Counted from the first letter of the stretch, positions 9,331 through 18,210 are shown. The stretch: DNA of 64,000 nucleotides from Clostridium oryzae (GCF_002029235.1 NZ_MZGV01000002.1:1-64000), one strand, 5' to 3'. Notes: generated by a model not told the origin, from the letters alone. Program-made: numbers and translations.

Positions 9331-9958
9331 CCTGAATTCACGGCAGAAAATATACTTCATCGTCAATTTCACTCTGATAAGTTGAATGAAAAATGGGTAA
9401 CCGATGTCACTGAATTCAAGTATAATACTACAGTGAATAACATCAAAAAGCTGTATCTAAGTGCTATTTTAGATCTTTGTGACAGACGATCAGTTGCCTA
9501 TATAATTAGCGACCATAACAACAATCAACTTGTTTTCGATACCTTTGATGCTGCTTTAAAGTCCAACCCAGATGCACATCCCATTTTTCATAGTGATCTA
9601 GGATTTCAGTACACATCAGCGCTCTTTCATCAGAAACTTGTAGATGCTGGAATGACTCAAAGTATGTCTCGAGTGCCACATTGCGTAGATAATAGACCAA
9701 TGGAATGATTCTGAGTAATTCTTAAAAGGGAAATGTATTATAGAAAAAAATTTACAAGCAAAGATGATTTAGTGAAGGCAATAAACAGTTATATGAACTA
9801 CTATACAAATAGGCGTCCACAGAGATGCCTTGGAATTCTCACACCAGAAGAATTCCATGAGAAACTGTTAAACGCTGCATAAAAGAAATGTTGCTCAAAC
9901 AAGCAACATTTCTGAAAACTTTTATTTTTTAATTGTCTACTTGACGGGACGCACACCA
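9331..9958 (+). mobile_element. IS3-family (IS150 group-like) insertion sequence, 5'-truncated
   Basis: The remnant holds the C-terminal two-thirds of an OrfB-type transposase gene. A perfect hairpin follows (AGAAATGTTGCT / AGCAACATTTCT, 9884-9913), then a likely right end (TGTCTACTTGACGGG... ending near 9958). OrfA, the start of OrfB and the left end are missing, replaced by the hairpin repeat at 9249. One of very few plus-strand coding signals in the first 25 kb. Confidence 0.75.
9337..9882 (+). pseudogene. IS3-family transposase OrfB remnant (DDE integrase core)
   Basis: The frame opens at FTAENILHRQF and continues NEKWVTDVTEFKY, with the first catalytic Asp in WVTDVTEF. FHSDLGFQYTS carries the second Asp, and the expected third acidic residue is the Glu in RPME. 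Two in-frame TGA codons follow at once, where the family has Gly and Trp (xGFWGILK). The same frame resumes with ILKREMYYRKKFTSKDDL and ends PEEFHEKLLNAA. With both ends missing or interrupted, it is inactive. Confidence 0.8.
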
Positions 9959-9991
9959 ATTTTTGGGTGCGACAGCCTCCTTATTTTTTAA

Positions 9992-10117
9992 TTACTTAAC
10001 TTTAACCTTTTTGTTATGTTTCCTAACAGCTCTTACTATGAAATAAGCTATTGTAACATAGATTGCTATATTTATAATAGTAACAATTAAATTTGGTAAA
10101 TCAAAAATAATATGCAT
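9992..10117 (-). CDS. Small membrane peptide, 41 residues
   Basis: A short frame with GAGGTGGATAA before its ATG encodes 41 residues: MHIIFDLPNLIVTIINIAIY, then VTIAYFIVRAV and a basic tail RKHNKKVKVK. It has a single hydrophobic helix and a positively charged C-terminus, as in small membrane peptides or toxin-like peptides. It lies 88 bases downstream of the secreted-protein gene at 10206, same strand, and could be in its transcript. Function unknown. Confidence 0.55.
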   Translation of the reverse strand: MHIIFDLPNLIVTIINIAIYVTIAYFIVRAVRKHNKKVKVK

Positions 10118-10205
10118 TTATCCACCTCTTTAATATATTATTTTTATAATCTTATTATATTATAACTCACTTATGCACTCAATAAATTCTACTCATATAA
10201 TATCC

Positions 10206-10886
10206 TTATTTTCCATAAGTAAACGTGTGCTGTAATGTCATAGAATCAGTAACAGTTTTAAACAGACCCAATTTACATATAAAGTAAGTACTTAGATCTC
10301 CGTTGACAGTAACACTGCACTTTTTCATATTGTTAGAGAAGTTATGGGCACTTCCAGTCTGCTTCCAACTCACCCAAGCAGTCAGTCCATATACACCTGA
10401 CGTTACTTTTTGAAAACTATCATATTTTTTAGCAGTGTTATCATATATGAAGTAATAATTCATCTTTATGTAATACGGACAACCAGCAATCCACCACTTA
10501 GCAGATGAGAAACTTTGTCTAATTGAATTTTGTGTAACATTAGTAGATGAAGGGCTTACTTCAGATTCAGTAACATCTCCATCTGTAGATTCAATAACAT
10601 TTCCCTCTGCTTCTACAGTACGCAATTCACTAGTTATACTATTACTTTCGGATATATTTGTTTCAAAATCGTCTAAAGTTGTACAAGATTTCGGTGTGAT
10701 TCCAGATGGAACATCTGATTCTGATATTGGTTCTAATCCATAATTACTCTCTAAATATTGAATTTGTTCTTGTGTAATTTCAGTGTTTGCTGCTTGTTGA
10801 CTAGCAAAAGCTGGAGTTCCTGTGCCAATACCCATTAAAAGTGTACAAGTTAGAGCAATTAGTTTTTTGTTTCTAACTTTTATCAT
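10206..10886 (-). CDS. Secreted protein of unknown function
   Basis: This 226-residue protein has a clear signal peptide (MIKVRNKKLIALTCTLLMG, cleavage near AFA-SQ). An acidic, Ser/Thr-rich linker (residues ~60-125) follows, then a C-terminal domain of ~95 residues rich in aromatic residues (SAKWWIAGCPYYIKMNYYF, AWVSWKQTGSAHNF), likely a beta-rich surface domain with three cysteines. GGAGGAG lies seven bases before the ATG. No family was recognised. It lies near the Bce-type sensor locus and the small peptide gene at 9992, so a role in envelope interaction is possible but unproven. Confidence 0.7.
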   Translation of the reverse strand: MIKVRNKKLIALTCTLLMGIGTGTPAFASQQAANTEITQEQIQYLESNYGLEPISESDVPSGITPKSCTTLDDFETNISESNSITSELRTVEAEGNVIESTDGDVTESEVSPSSTNVTQNSIRQSFSSAKWWIAGCPYYIKMNYYFIYDNTAKKYDSFQKVTSGVYGLTAWVSWKQTGSAHNFSNNMKKCSVTVNGDLSTYFICKLGLFKTVTDSMTLQHTFTYGK

Positions 10887-10916
10887 ACTATCTCCTCCAA
10901 TATTTTAAATTAGCCA

Positions 10917-11391
10917 TTGCAATGCTTAATTTATGATTATTATTTTTTACAAGCTTGTTTATTACATTATACTTCTTTCGTGGTAAAATGTAAAAATATT
11001 TTTTTACACATATATAATTCATATAATTACTTATTTTTACTTTTTCTTATTTTATTTGTTATTACCTATGTAAAGCTCTATATTACATATTTATTATTTA
11101 AATTTTTTATCGCTCACTTAGTAAATTGTTTATTTTACTTTTTTAAAAAATATGAGAATTGTTCAAATTTAGTACTTATTTTTTTATTAATTTTTATACT
11201 ATTTGACTATATATGCAGTCTTTCGCAATACACCCTTCCCTCCATGGTCATCACTCACCTGATTGGTACTATGGTGTAATCCGACTACTCACTATCATTT
11301 GGATACCTTTGTTTTATCAGACATTGTTCTCCATGCTCCGTTTAGAGAATAGTGAGTTCTCACAAGTTGACATACTATATTTGTGTGTACA
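10917..11391. other. Gene-poor intergenic stretch
   Basis: Bases 10917-11210 are extremely AT-rich, and I see no convincing gene in them; an open plus-strand frame there is low-complexity. Bases 11213-11390 have visibly more mixed composition (for example CCTCCATGGTCATCACTCAC), unlike the flanks, and may be a piece of an inserted element that I cannot identify. Confidence 0.4.
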
Positions 11392-11431
11392 CTAGAGAAT
11401 TGGGAAGTGACTGAAAGTCAGCTCCTTGTTA
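11392..11431 (-). terminator. Hairpin-cassette repeat, terminator of the kinase gene
   Basis: GAAGTGACTGAAAGTCAGCTCC is an imperfect hairpin of the dispersed family. It follows the histidine-kinase stop by about 25 bases on the minus strand. The poly-T part of the full cassette is absent here, so terminator strength is uncertain. Confidence 0.5.
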
Positions 11432-11455
11432 ATGACTTTATGCGTTGTTCTGGTT

Positions 11456-12535
11456 TCAGTTTTCATCCTTTTTCATAGATGATCGCTGTACTTTGGGAAA
11501 AACTAATGACAAGGTTGTACCTTTATCACAGCCTAAATGATGAGATTGAACACTAACTCTAATATTCAAATCATCTGCCATTTTCTTAACCAGATACAAT
11601 CCCATTCCCGTAGAGCGGCTCAAATAACTCCCTGTGTCACCTGTAAAACCTTTATCAAAAATAAATGGCAAATCAGATGGTGGTATGCCTACTCCATTGT
11701 CATTGATTAACAAAATAATTTGCTGCGTATCTGTATCTTCTTTCACCTCAAAACGAAGTAATGGAGCGGTTTCTTTAACTGAATATTTCACACTATTGCT
11801 GATAATCTGGCCCAAAATAAACATAAGCCCTTTTTGGTCAGATACAACAGAATAATCTTCATTTGAATATTCAATCTGAAAACCTGCTTCATCTAAAAGA
11901 GTAAAGTTATCTATAACAGATTCTTTGCAGATGTTGTTAATTGACAGCAGCTCCCAGTAATAATCTTTATGTACAGCGCCAAGACGGGAAAAATAAAGAA
12001 TTTGCTCCACGTCTTGTTTGATGTGGTCACAAGCATATAGCATTCTTGTATGAACAAGAGGGGATATTTCATCTTTTCTGTTATCCAACACCAATGTCGT
12101 TAGCGATAATGGCTTTTTGATTTCATGTACCCAGTTTTCGATATAATACTCGTAATCTGTAACCTGTATATTCCGAGACTCTATTTCTGCCTGCTTTTCT
12201 CTTAAATACTGTCCAAGTTCATGAACGTATGGACGTAAATATGGAGATACAACTTCCCTTAACAAATGCTCATTTGTTTCATCTGGTTCTAACAAAAAAC
12301 ATTGAAATGCAATGTTCTCCTGTTTGTGTTTTCTAATGGTAAGTGTAAGGGGAATTATAAACGCGGATATAATAACAAAAAACATGAGTCCTGCAAGCTT
12401 CAGAAAATCCCCCCGATATGCTACCCATGCAAAAAACAGAAACAAAATATCAACACAGGCCAATGAAATTAGCCAAATCTTGTAGGAAGAAATATAGGCG
12501 AAAACAGTTTGTATTTTTTTCACAGGTTCACCCAC
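11456..12535 (-). CDS. BceS-like intramembrane-sensing histidine kinase
   Basis: Sensor kinases of this type detect cell-envelope peptide antibiotics together with a BceAB transporter. The ~359-residue protein has two close membrane helices (residues ~15-65) and almost no extracellular loop, as in BceS. The DHp motif is ENWVHEIKKPLSLTTL with His near residue 136. HATPase motifs are ISNSVKYS, DNGVGI, FIFDKGFTG and RSTGMGLYLVKK. The start overlaps the response-regulator end: GTG at 12535 or GTG at 12523. The gene looks intact, but its partners are damaged, so signalling is probably lost. Its 3' part is duplicated at 8862-9226. Confidence 0.85.
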   Translation of the reverse strand: MGEPVKKIQTVFAYISSYKIWLISLACVDILFLFFAWVAYRGDFLKLAGLMFFVIISAFIIPLTLTIRKHKQENIAFQCFLLEPDETNEHLLREVVSPYLRPYVHELGQYLREKQAEIESRNIQVTDYEYYIENWVHEIKKPLSLTTLVLDNRKDEISPLVHTRMLYACDHIKQDVEQILYFSRLGAVHKDYYWELLSINNICKESVIDNFTLLDEAGFQIEYSNEDYSVVSDQKGLMFILGQIISNSVKYSVKETAPLLRFEVKEDTDTQQIILLINDNGVGIPPSDLPFIFDKGFTGDTGSYLSRSTGMGLYLVKKMADDLNIRVSVQSHHLGCDKGTTLSLVFPKVQRSSMKKDEN

Positions 12536-13203
12536 TCTCTCAACCGGTATCCTTGTCCACGCACCGTTTCAACACGATCATCAATACCAAAGTTTCGCAA
12601 AGTTTTTCGCAATCGAGTTAAATTCACTTGTAGCGTATTTTCACCTATAAATTCATTCGTATTCCAAATGGCATCACACAATTCAGATTTCGTGACAACA
12701 TTAGGGCTATTTATCAACAAGGTAAGGAATAATTTTCCCTCATTCTATGGTAAAATATACGAAGTTTTATCAATATATATTGTAAAAGTATTGGGATCAA
12801 TCCTAAAATTTCCACCATCCAATAAACCTTGATGTTCATGTTTTGAGGTTCTACGCAGCAGATTTTTGATACGAGCTAACAAGCGTTCCATGTTACACGG
12901 TTTTGTTAAATAATCATCTGCACCTAAGCCCAATGCGTGTAATTCGTCCTGCAATTTATCTCTTGCGGTTAACATCAATATGTTACTCATGCCTTTAGCC
13001 TTTATGGACTTACAGATTTCAAAACCTGATTGATAAGGTAAATTTATATCCAGTAATATTAAATTAGGTGCAAGTTCCAGTAATTGAAAAACTGGATTTT
13101 CAAAATTTGATATTGATAATGCTTCGTATCCAGATTTATTCAAAAGGTTAATCAATTCTTCTCTCATGTATATATCATCTTCAACCACAATAATCCGTTC
13201 CAA
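12520..13203 (-). pseudogene. BceR-like response regulator interrupted by an in-frame amber codon
   Basis: An OmpR/PhoB-type regulator. The receiver has acidic residues (VVEDD), phospho-acceptor Asp in LILLDINLPYQSGFE, and Lys in DDYLTKPCNMERLL. The winged-helix DNA-binding domain includes SELCDAIWNTNEFIGENTLQ and VNLTRLRKTL and ends VRGQGYRLREWVNL. The two halves are in the same frame, separated only by TAG at 12745-12747 (YILP-stop-NEGKLFLTLLINSP). It is thus a single nonsense mutation, not a frameshift. TTG at 13203, nine bases after GGAG, is the likely start. Without readthrough, only the receiver is made. Confidence 0.85.
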
Positions 13204-13248
13204 TAGAACCAACTCCTTTCTTTATCTCGATAGCAGTATGTGCACTAT

Positions 13249-14286
13249 TTAGGAATTTGTTTTCCATTTTAGTTTTCCTATTTCACAATTCGCTGTTCGT
13301 GCAACTGCAAATGCATAAACTACCAATACAAGAATAACACTATCTGCCATTATAAACATAAGTGGATAGGACTGTGCAATTGCTGCCTGGGAAGAATGGA
13401 GGTGTTTTTGCACAGCAAACAATCCTACCAAACTGCTTATGCACGCCAGTAAAAGCGGAAGCAGAAAGTACCACAACACTTGTTTGTTAATAGATTTTTT
13501 CATTTGCTCATGATTTGCCCCTAACATTGATAAGGTTAAATATCTTTCTTTCGTTGCCTGCATTTGTGTTAAAAATTGTAAAGAAAGCAGTGCACAGGAG
13601 ATGATTAAAAACATAAATCCCATGTATAAAGATGTATAACTTCCCTCAATCACATAAAACAAATGACGCCCAAAATTGTTCAGGTAGCTTTCATAAACAA
13701 AACCAGCTGGCTTCAATAAATGGTTTGCGCCCATATTCGGGTTTTTTTATCTTTCCAGTTTCCATACGGTTCAAATGTGCAACATAAGGTTTCATTTTTC
13801 CAGAAGAAAGATATTGTTTCACCATCATATCATCACCCATCACAGTAAAATCATAAACAGAAGAACCTCTGCCCAAATTTTCTCTGTATGATAGGATGCT
13901 TGAAGAACCATCTGCAATCAACATAATTGTAAACATCATTAAAAGAGAGGCAACACTGATTGAAACATACTTACTTACAATATTCTCCTGTAATTGGCGC
14001 GACGTAAAAGTATAAAGTCCCTTTGTTGCTTTATTTTTCGCAGAACTGGCAAACAGACTTAATAATCTGGACAGTCCACGAATAAAAAGAAGTGTTCCTG
14101 CAATACCAAATAACACCGCAACCAAAAGCATTGCTCCTCCTGCTGCAAAAAAATATTCCCAAGCAATCCAATATGTAGCAGCTAGTAATATAACCCCAAG
14201 AAGCAAGGTAAAAAAGCTGCCACTGGCTGTTCCTGCACTTTGTTTTTTCACCATCTCTCCATAAAGCAGCTGATAAACGTGCATCT
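13249..14286 (-). pseudogene. BceB-like ABC permease, N-terminus and extracellular loop deleted
   Basis: Two pieces of a large FtsX-type permease remain. The 14286-13737 part covers middle transmembrane segments (TLLLGVILLAATYWIAWEYF, AMLLVAVLFGIAGTLLFIRG, a VSISVASLLMMFTIMLIADG segment). The 13734-13249 part carries the last three helices (SLYMGFMFLIISCALLSL, VLWYFLLPLLLACISSLVG, SVILVLVVYAFAVA). Intact relatives have over 600 residues and ten helices with a long extracellular domain between these parts. The N-terminal helices and most of that domain are missing, and the frame changes near 13735. It cannot form a complete transporter subunit. Confidence 0.8.
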
Positions 14287-14642
14287 GCGTTATGAATAGA
14301 TAAAGGCAGTAATATATTTTCTTTCCCGGTTAAGTTATCCAGCAGTGCAAAATCCTGAAACAGGTAACCAATTTTACTACCACGATACATGGCCAATTCA
14401 TTACCACCAAAAGCACTGATATTTGTTCCAGAAAGTAAAATCTGACCGGATGTCGGCTTGATAATGGTAGCAATACAATTTAGTAATGTTGTCTTTCCTG
14501 AACCACTGGCTCCCATAATGCCTAAAAATTCTCCAGAAAGAACATCAAAAGTGATACCGTTTAGCGCCTTTGTAGGAATATCACCTCTTGCATAAGCCTT
14601 ATGTAAATCCCTGACTTCTAGTAATTTCTCTGTATAATTCAT
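14287..14642 (-). pseudogene. BceA-like ABC ATPase, C-terminal half deleted
   Basis: The first ~118 residues are a typical MacB/BceA ATPase: LLEVRDLHKAYARGDIPTKAL, Walker A GASGSGKTT, and the Q-loop area IGYLFQDFALLDNLT. At NILLPLSIHNAD the reading frame runs directly into permease sequence in another frame. The signature motif, Walker B and H-loop are therefore gone. A single deletion spanning the end of bceA and the start of bceB explains the junction at about 14285. Confidence 0.85.
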
Positions 14643-14797
14643 AAATAGATACCTCTCATTTCAATTTCCTAATTCCTAATTTATAAGTTGATTTTACATT
14701 ATAGTGACACAATATTCTACTTACATTCGTTGTAAGGTTTGTTCAAAGTATGCTTTATATTTATCATCACTATGACATGTGTACTCATATCCTGAAA

Positions 14798-14957
14798 AAA
14801 AGGAAATGTTGTGGCACTACGGAGACTGATCCGTTCATTAAACACTTGCAGCACAAATTTTATTCAAATTTCCTAATTTGGGCAAACCCGGTCGGCTACG
14901 CCTCGAACACTGTCTAGATCTTAACAGAATTTTGCATTAGCTTAGCTAACAATTGCT
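14798..14957. repeat. Divergent member of the long palindromic repeat family
   Basis: The order of short matches (CGTTCATTAA, CAAATTTCCTAAT, CGGCTACGCCTC, ATCTTAAC, AATTGCTAAA) follows the palindromic element at 5484 and 18211, with many substitutions. Its left part, CACTACGGAGACT, also resembles CACTACGGAAACT in the palindrome at 40123. It fills the gap between the broken ABC locus and the terminator at 14982. Confidence 0.55.
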
Positions 14958-14981
14958 AAATTCCATTATAATAAAAAACTG

Positions 14982-15016
14982 AGTTCAGCACTATTTGCCT
15001 CCAAACTCAGTTTAAA
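14982..15016 (-). terminator. Rho-independent terminator after the small membrane gene
   Basis: AAACTGAGTT and AACTCAGTTT pair around a 16-base loop. On the minus strand the stem ends in a T run. It lies about 50 bases beyond the stop of the gene at 15063. Confidence 0.7.
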
Positions 15017-15062
15017 AAGTACAGGTATCAATTTTTTATCTCACTTAATAATAGATAATATA

Positions 15063-15386
15063 TTACATTCGCTTATCAAAATATCTTAATGCAAACAATT
15101 CTACCGCATTGTGCAAGCCGATGAATAATACGACATAAATTAAAACGCGATTCAAAGTAAGGGTTATTTGAATATCAGAAAATAGCAATACCGCGTCTCC
15201 GACAGCTAAAAACACTATCAAAATATAGTTTAAATAATTCGCTGCATTATTAGCTTTGTTCTGAATGAATTGCCAACGTTCGTCTTTTTTATAATCAATC
15301 TCCTTTTTAGCTTTCCATAGATAAAGAAAAAGAGTAATACCAGTACCAACAATAAGAAAAAATAAAATAGTAGTTTGTTCATTCAT
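15063..15386 (-). CDS. Small membrane protein linked to an XRE regulator
   Basis: This 107-residue protein has a membrane helix at the N-terminus (ILFFLIVGTGITLFLYLW) and two more near residues 52-95 (YILIVFLAVGDAVLLFSD, VLIYVVLFIGLHNAVELFAL). It contains the charged segment KKEIDYKKDERWQFIQNKAN typical of small membrane proteins paired with Cro/CI-like regulators. The start at 15386 overlaps the end of the XRE gene by eight bases and has GGAGGG upstream. The operon pair suggests the regulator controls its own membrane partner. Precise role unknown. Confidence 0.65.
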   Translation of the reverse strand: MNEQTTILFFLIVGTGITLFLYLWKAKKEIDYKKDERWQFIQNKANNAANYLNYILIVFLAVGDAVLLFSDIQITLTLNRVLIYVVLFIGLHNAVELFALRYFDKRM

Positions 15387-15591
15387 TATTTTCACCCTCC
15401 TTGTGTTCAAAAACTTCGTTGATTGAAACATTAAAAACTTCTGCAATTTTGAAAGCTAATTCTAATGAGGGAGTATATTTGTACTTCTCAATTGATATAA
15501 CCGCTTGTCGGGAAATACCTACCTTTTCAGCTAAATCAGCTTGCGTCCAATCACGCTCTGCTCTCAAAACCTTTATTCGATTCTGTATCAA
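15379..15591 (-). CDS. XRE-family helix-turn-helix regulator
   Basis: This 70-residue Cro/CI-type protein has the helix-turn-helix DWTQADLAEKVGISRQAVIS followed by IEKYKYTPSLELAFKIAEVF. It is the length of the compact single-domain regulators often annotated YozG/YgzD-like. Translation begins at TTG with AAGGAGG upstream. Just upstream is a symmetrical TGTAATCA/TGATTACA array (15608-15653) that is its probable autoregulatory operator. Confidence 0.85.
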   Translation of the reverse strand: MIQNRIKVLRAERDWTQADLAEKVGISRQAVISIEKYKYTPSLELAFKIAEVFNVSINEVFEHKEGENNE

Positions 15592-15607
15592 AGTATTGCC
15601 TCCTTAA

Positions 15608-15653
15608 CAAAATGTAATCAATTGTTTACATTGTAATCTACTGATTACATTTT
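15608..15653. promoter_or_regulatory. Candidate operator of the XRE regulator
   Basis: AAAATGTAATCA and TGATTACATTTT form a perfect 12+12 inverted repeat, with a further TGTAATC copy between them. It lies 20-60 bases upstream of the XRE start, overlapping the expected promoter. The palindromic half-sites fit a dimeric Cro-like repressor. Confidence 0.6.
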
Positions 15654-15791
15654 GTCAATAACTGATTTTTGTTTTGGGTAAAAACGCCATAAAATAAAGA
15701 GGCAAAGCATAGTTGCATAGCTCTACCCCCTTATATTTAGTTTCGGCATTCGCTTATAGCCTGGTACCTTATTTGTCTACACTTAACTTAT

Positions 15792-15838
15792 CATGTCACC
15801 ATGATAAATCCAAGATTAACTAATGACTGGTTGCTAAC
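15792..15838. repeat. 47-bp dispersed repeat, copy 1
   Basis: This segment matches 21384-21430 with two differences by eye. It lies in a gene-free stretch between the XRE operator and the AraC gene. The flanks differ, so it looks like a remnant of a shared element. On the plus strand both copies have a short open frame (MINPRLTNDWLLT). Confidence 0.6.
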
Positions 15839-15924
15839 CTTTATCATACAGGATTCCCACATGTTATATAGTAATAAAGAAAGCTCCGCTTTCTTTAATT
15901 CATGATTGTATAATTAACTATTAT

Positions 15925-16818
15925 CTATGAAATGATCGGAACCCATACCTCAATTTTGTTGTTCCCTTTTTCATCAGTTTTCTCTCCATATCGAATAAAA
16001 TCCACACGAGCTTTATCATTAAGCTGACAATTAGATTGGGGGAACCATTCTTTATAAATGTAGTCCATTACTGGCTGCATAGAATCCTTTGCTTTTCCAT
16101 GATAAATAAATACAACATATTTCCCAGCGGCTAGTGTCAATACACTCATGTCTGATGCTATTTCCTCTGGTTTACTCACTTCAACAGCAGCATAATACTC
16201 AAAAGTCGGGTATTTCTCTTTAAGTATAGACTCATTAGAATAGTCATTGATTCCAACAACATAATCTAAATCTACTCTGTTTTTAATTCGGCTTTTTTCC
16301 TTGTGCAATTTGTGCCAAAGTCGTGGAATAACAAAAAAGCCTTTCTTTGTATTTGCTTTAAATCCCACCAGAGTAATTTCTTCTTTTTCAATCATTTCTA
16401 TATCCATAATTCGGTCTCCTTTTAAATTAGTAAGGATTCCACTCACTTCAAATTTCAACTGTATCGGATGAAACTGGTGTTTTAATCGAAATTTTTGAGG
16501 CGTTAATTTATACATGTTCTTGAATGCTAATGAAAAGGCTTGTTGAGATTCATAACCTGCATCTAAAGCTATTTGTATAATTTGGTTTTCAGTAAAGATC
16601 AAGCTTTTTGCAGCTTCTGTTAATTGTCTTCTCTTGATATAGTGATGTAGCGGAAATCCAACTATTCCACTGAACATCCTGTGCAAATGATATTGTGAAT
16701 ACCCTGTTGCAACAGCAAGTCTATCCAAATTTATTTCTTCTGTAATATGCTCTTCAATATATTCAATTAAAAACCGAATCACTTGTGTATTATTATCCAC
16801 GAGTTTCACCTTCTTCAT
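15925..16818 (-). CDS. AraC-family regulator with GyrI-like effector domain
   Basis: This 297-residue protein has the DNA-binding domain at the N-terminus (residues ~8-110, LDRLAVATGYSQYHLHRMFS and IALDAGYESQQAFSLAFKN). It is followed by a GyrI-like ligand-binding domain (residues ~137-297, ending NKIEVWVPII). This arrangement is found in MarA/Rob-like regulators responding to small hydrophobic compounds or drugs. ATG at 16818 has a weak ribosome binding site; GTG four to six codons downstream is an alternative. A same-architecture relative lies at 35993-36868. The target is unknown. Confidence 0.85.
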   Translation of the reverse strand: MKKVKLVDNNTQVIRFLIEYIEEHITEEINLDRLAVATGYSQYHLHRMFSGIVGFPLHHYIKRRQLTEAAKSLIFTENQIIQIALDAGYESQQAFSLAFKNMYKLTPQKFRLKHQFHPIQLKFEVSGILTNLKGDRIMDIEMIEKEEITLVGFKANTKKGFFVIPRLWHKLHKEKSRIKNRVDLDYVVGINDYSNESILKEKYPTFEYYAAVEVSKPEEIASDMSVLTLAAGKYVVFIYHGKAKDSMQPVMDYIYKEWFPQSNCQLNDKARVDFIRYGEKTDEKGNNKIEVWVPIIS

Positions 16819-16911
16819 TTACAGAATACCAGTTCAAAAAACTTCTTTTTTCATATTTCTTGCTGTGTTATCTATATTTTTGCTCTTTTTTCTGAGGCAA
16901 AAAACATCATT

Positions 16912-16943
16912 AAAAATTGCACCCCTGTGGAATTTAGAGGTGA
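16912..16943 (-). terminator. Hairpin-cassette repeat, terminator of the phosphotransferase gene
   Basis: On the minus strand CACCTC pairs with the GGGGTG end and is followed by CAATTTTTAATG. It starts three bases after the APH-type gene stop. The second (GTGACT...AGTCAG) hairpin of the family is missing. Confidence 0.65.
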
Positions 16944-16945
16944 AT

Positions 16946-17914
16946 TTAGTCAAGTTCATGCAAAGCAAAGTTGATTATAAGCGACGCTAAATGTTTCCTT
17001 TCCCAATGCTGTGGATCAGAAAGCGCAAGTCTTGTGGTTCCTTCCGTAAACATTAACAGACCCAGCATTAAACGAGATAGGGCTACTCTTGCTCTTGCAT
17101 AAGGCGTAAACTCGATTTTTTCTTCAGCAGCAGAATTATATCCATCTATTAAACCCTTATTATCTTCTAGGTGTCCAAGAAAATCGATGGCAAAAAAATC
17201 AGCATAATAGTCACCAAAAAAACATCTTTCGGTATCTATAAGTCCAGCAAAATTTCCAGCTTTATCGATAAAAACATTATTGTCAAACAGATCATAATGG
17301 ATAAGTCTAGGTACCTTTACCTCCTCAAGAGCACCTTCCCATTTTCTAATAAAACGAAGTATTTGAGAAAGTTCTGGCAGCATATTACCTTGCTTTTCAG
17401 CATCTTCTATAAGATTGAATATCATATCATAGTATGCATCTTTCCAAGTATCATGAAGCCCTACTTGAGTATAACCAAATTTCTCATTTTTGATGTTATG
17501 CATTTGTGCTAAAGCCTCTCCAAACTGATATTGCCAGTGATACAGCTGCTCTTCAGTGAGCTCTACGTCACATAGTAGTTTTCCTGGGAGCACGCTCATG
17601 ATAAACCAATGATTACCGATTATCTCGTGACCACTGTGTAATATTTCTGGTATCTTTATATCAGTGTGCTTTCTAAGCTGTTCATAGGCCCAAAGCTCAA
17701 CCTCCATAATACCTTTTTCGTAGGTAAGCATGTTTGTGCCCTCACTTGGTCCAATCTTTAGTATATATCTTGCAGTTTCGGTATGTATCATATAAGCAAC
17801 ATTAAATTCTCCACCAGTTAGCTCCTCTACATTTATTAAATCCTTGATACCAGCCACTTCAATCATCTGTAACAAATTTTCTTCACTTATATTTGCCTTA
17901 GTTCTTGAATGCAT
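16946..17914 (-). CDS. Aminoglycoside phosphotransferase (APH)-family kinase
   Basis: This 322-residue protein has a protein-kinase-like fold. The N-lobe holds ARYILKIGPSEGTNM with the ATP-binding Lys. The Brenner motif is LIHYDLFDNNVFID, where the catalytic Asp follows His, and the metal-binding motif is GLIDTERCFFGD. APH-family members phosphorylate aminoglycosides, choline, homoserine or other small molecules; the substrate cannot be told from the sequence. AAAAAGGAG precedes the ATG. It is monocistronic or co-transcribed with the 79-residue gene upstream, and ends at a cassette terminator. Confidence 0.85.
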   Translation of the reverse strand: MHSRTKANISEENLLQMIEVAGIKDLINVEELTGGEFNVAYMIHTETARYILKIGPSEGTNMLTYEKGIMEVELWAYEQLRKHTDIKIPEILHSGHEIIGNHWFIMSVLPGKLLCDVELTEEQLYHWQYQFGEALAQMHNIKNEKFGYTQVGLHDTWKDAYYDMIFNLIEDAEKQGNMLPELSQILRFIRKWEGALEEVKVPRLIHYDLFDNNVFIDKAGNFAGLIDTERCFFGDYYADFFAIDFLGHLEDNKGLIDGYNSAAEEKIEFTPYARARVALSRLMLGLLMFTEGTTRLALSDPQHWERKHLASLIINFALHELD

Positions 17915-17949
17915 AAAAACTCTCCTTTTTATATTTAACTTGTGATAGT

Positions 17950-18189
17950 TTATTTCCCAATATAGCCGCAGCCTCTATTCATATCATCCAAATGCTCGCT
18001 AACATAAGAAGCATGAAAAGCTTTTGAAATCTCTGATAGTTCTTTTTCACCATCAATATATGGCTGATACATATCATAACCATAACTAGCACCGCAGTCA
18101 TCACATCCAATATCGCTATATCCAAGTGACTCTTTTACAATCTGCTCTCTTTGTTCTTTTGTAGTATTCTTTATTAAAAATTTATCCAT
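17950..18189 (-). CDS. Small conserved-looking protein with CxxC motif
   Basis: The 79-residue product is acidic and hydrophilic, with a CDDCG pair near residue 30 and a third Cys near the C-terminus (NRGCGYIGK). AAAGGATTAG precedes the ATG at a normal distance. It lies 35 bases upstream of the APH-like gene on the same strand. Cysteines may bind metal. Not recognised. Confidence 0.65.
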   Translation of the reverse strand: MDKFLIKNTTKEQREQIVKESLGYSDIGCDDCGASYGYDMYQPYIDGEKELSEISKAFHASYVSEHLDDMNRGCGYIGK

Positions 18190-18210
18190 AATCTAATCCT
18201 TTCACTCATA

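Noticed and set aside
10917-11279. Long plus-strand open frame rich in Phe, Leu, Ile and Tyr
   Set aside because: It is a product of extreme AT content, has no ribosome binding site and does not look like organised membrane helices.
12520-12720. Stand-alone winged-helix protein
   Set aside because: It is in frame with the receiver upstream and separated only by one TAG; it is the second half of a response regulator.
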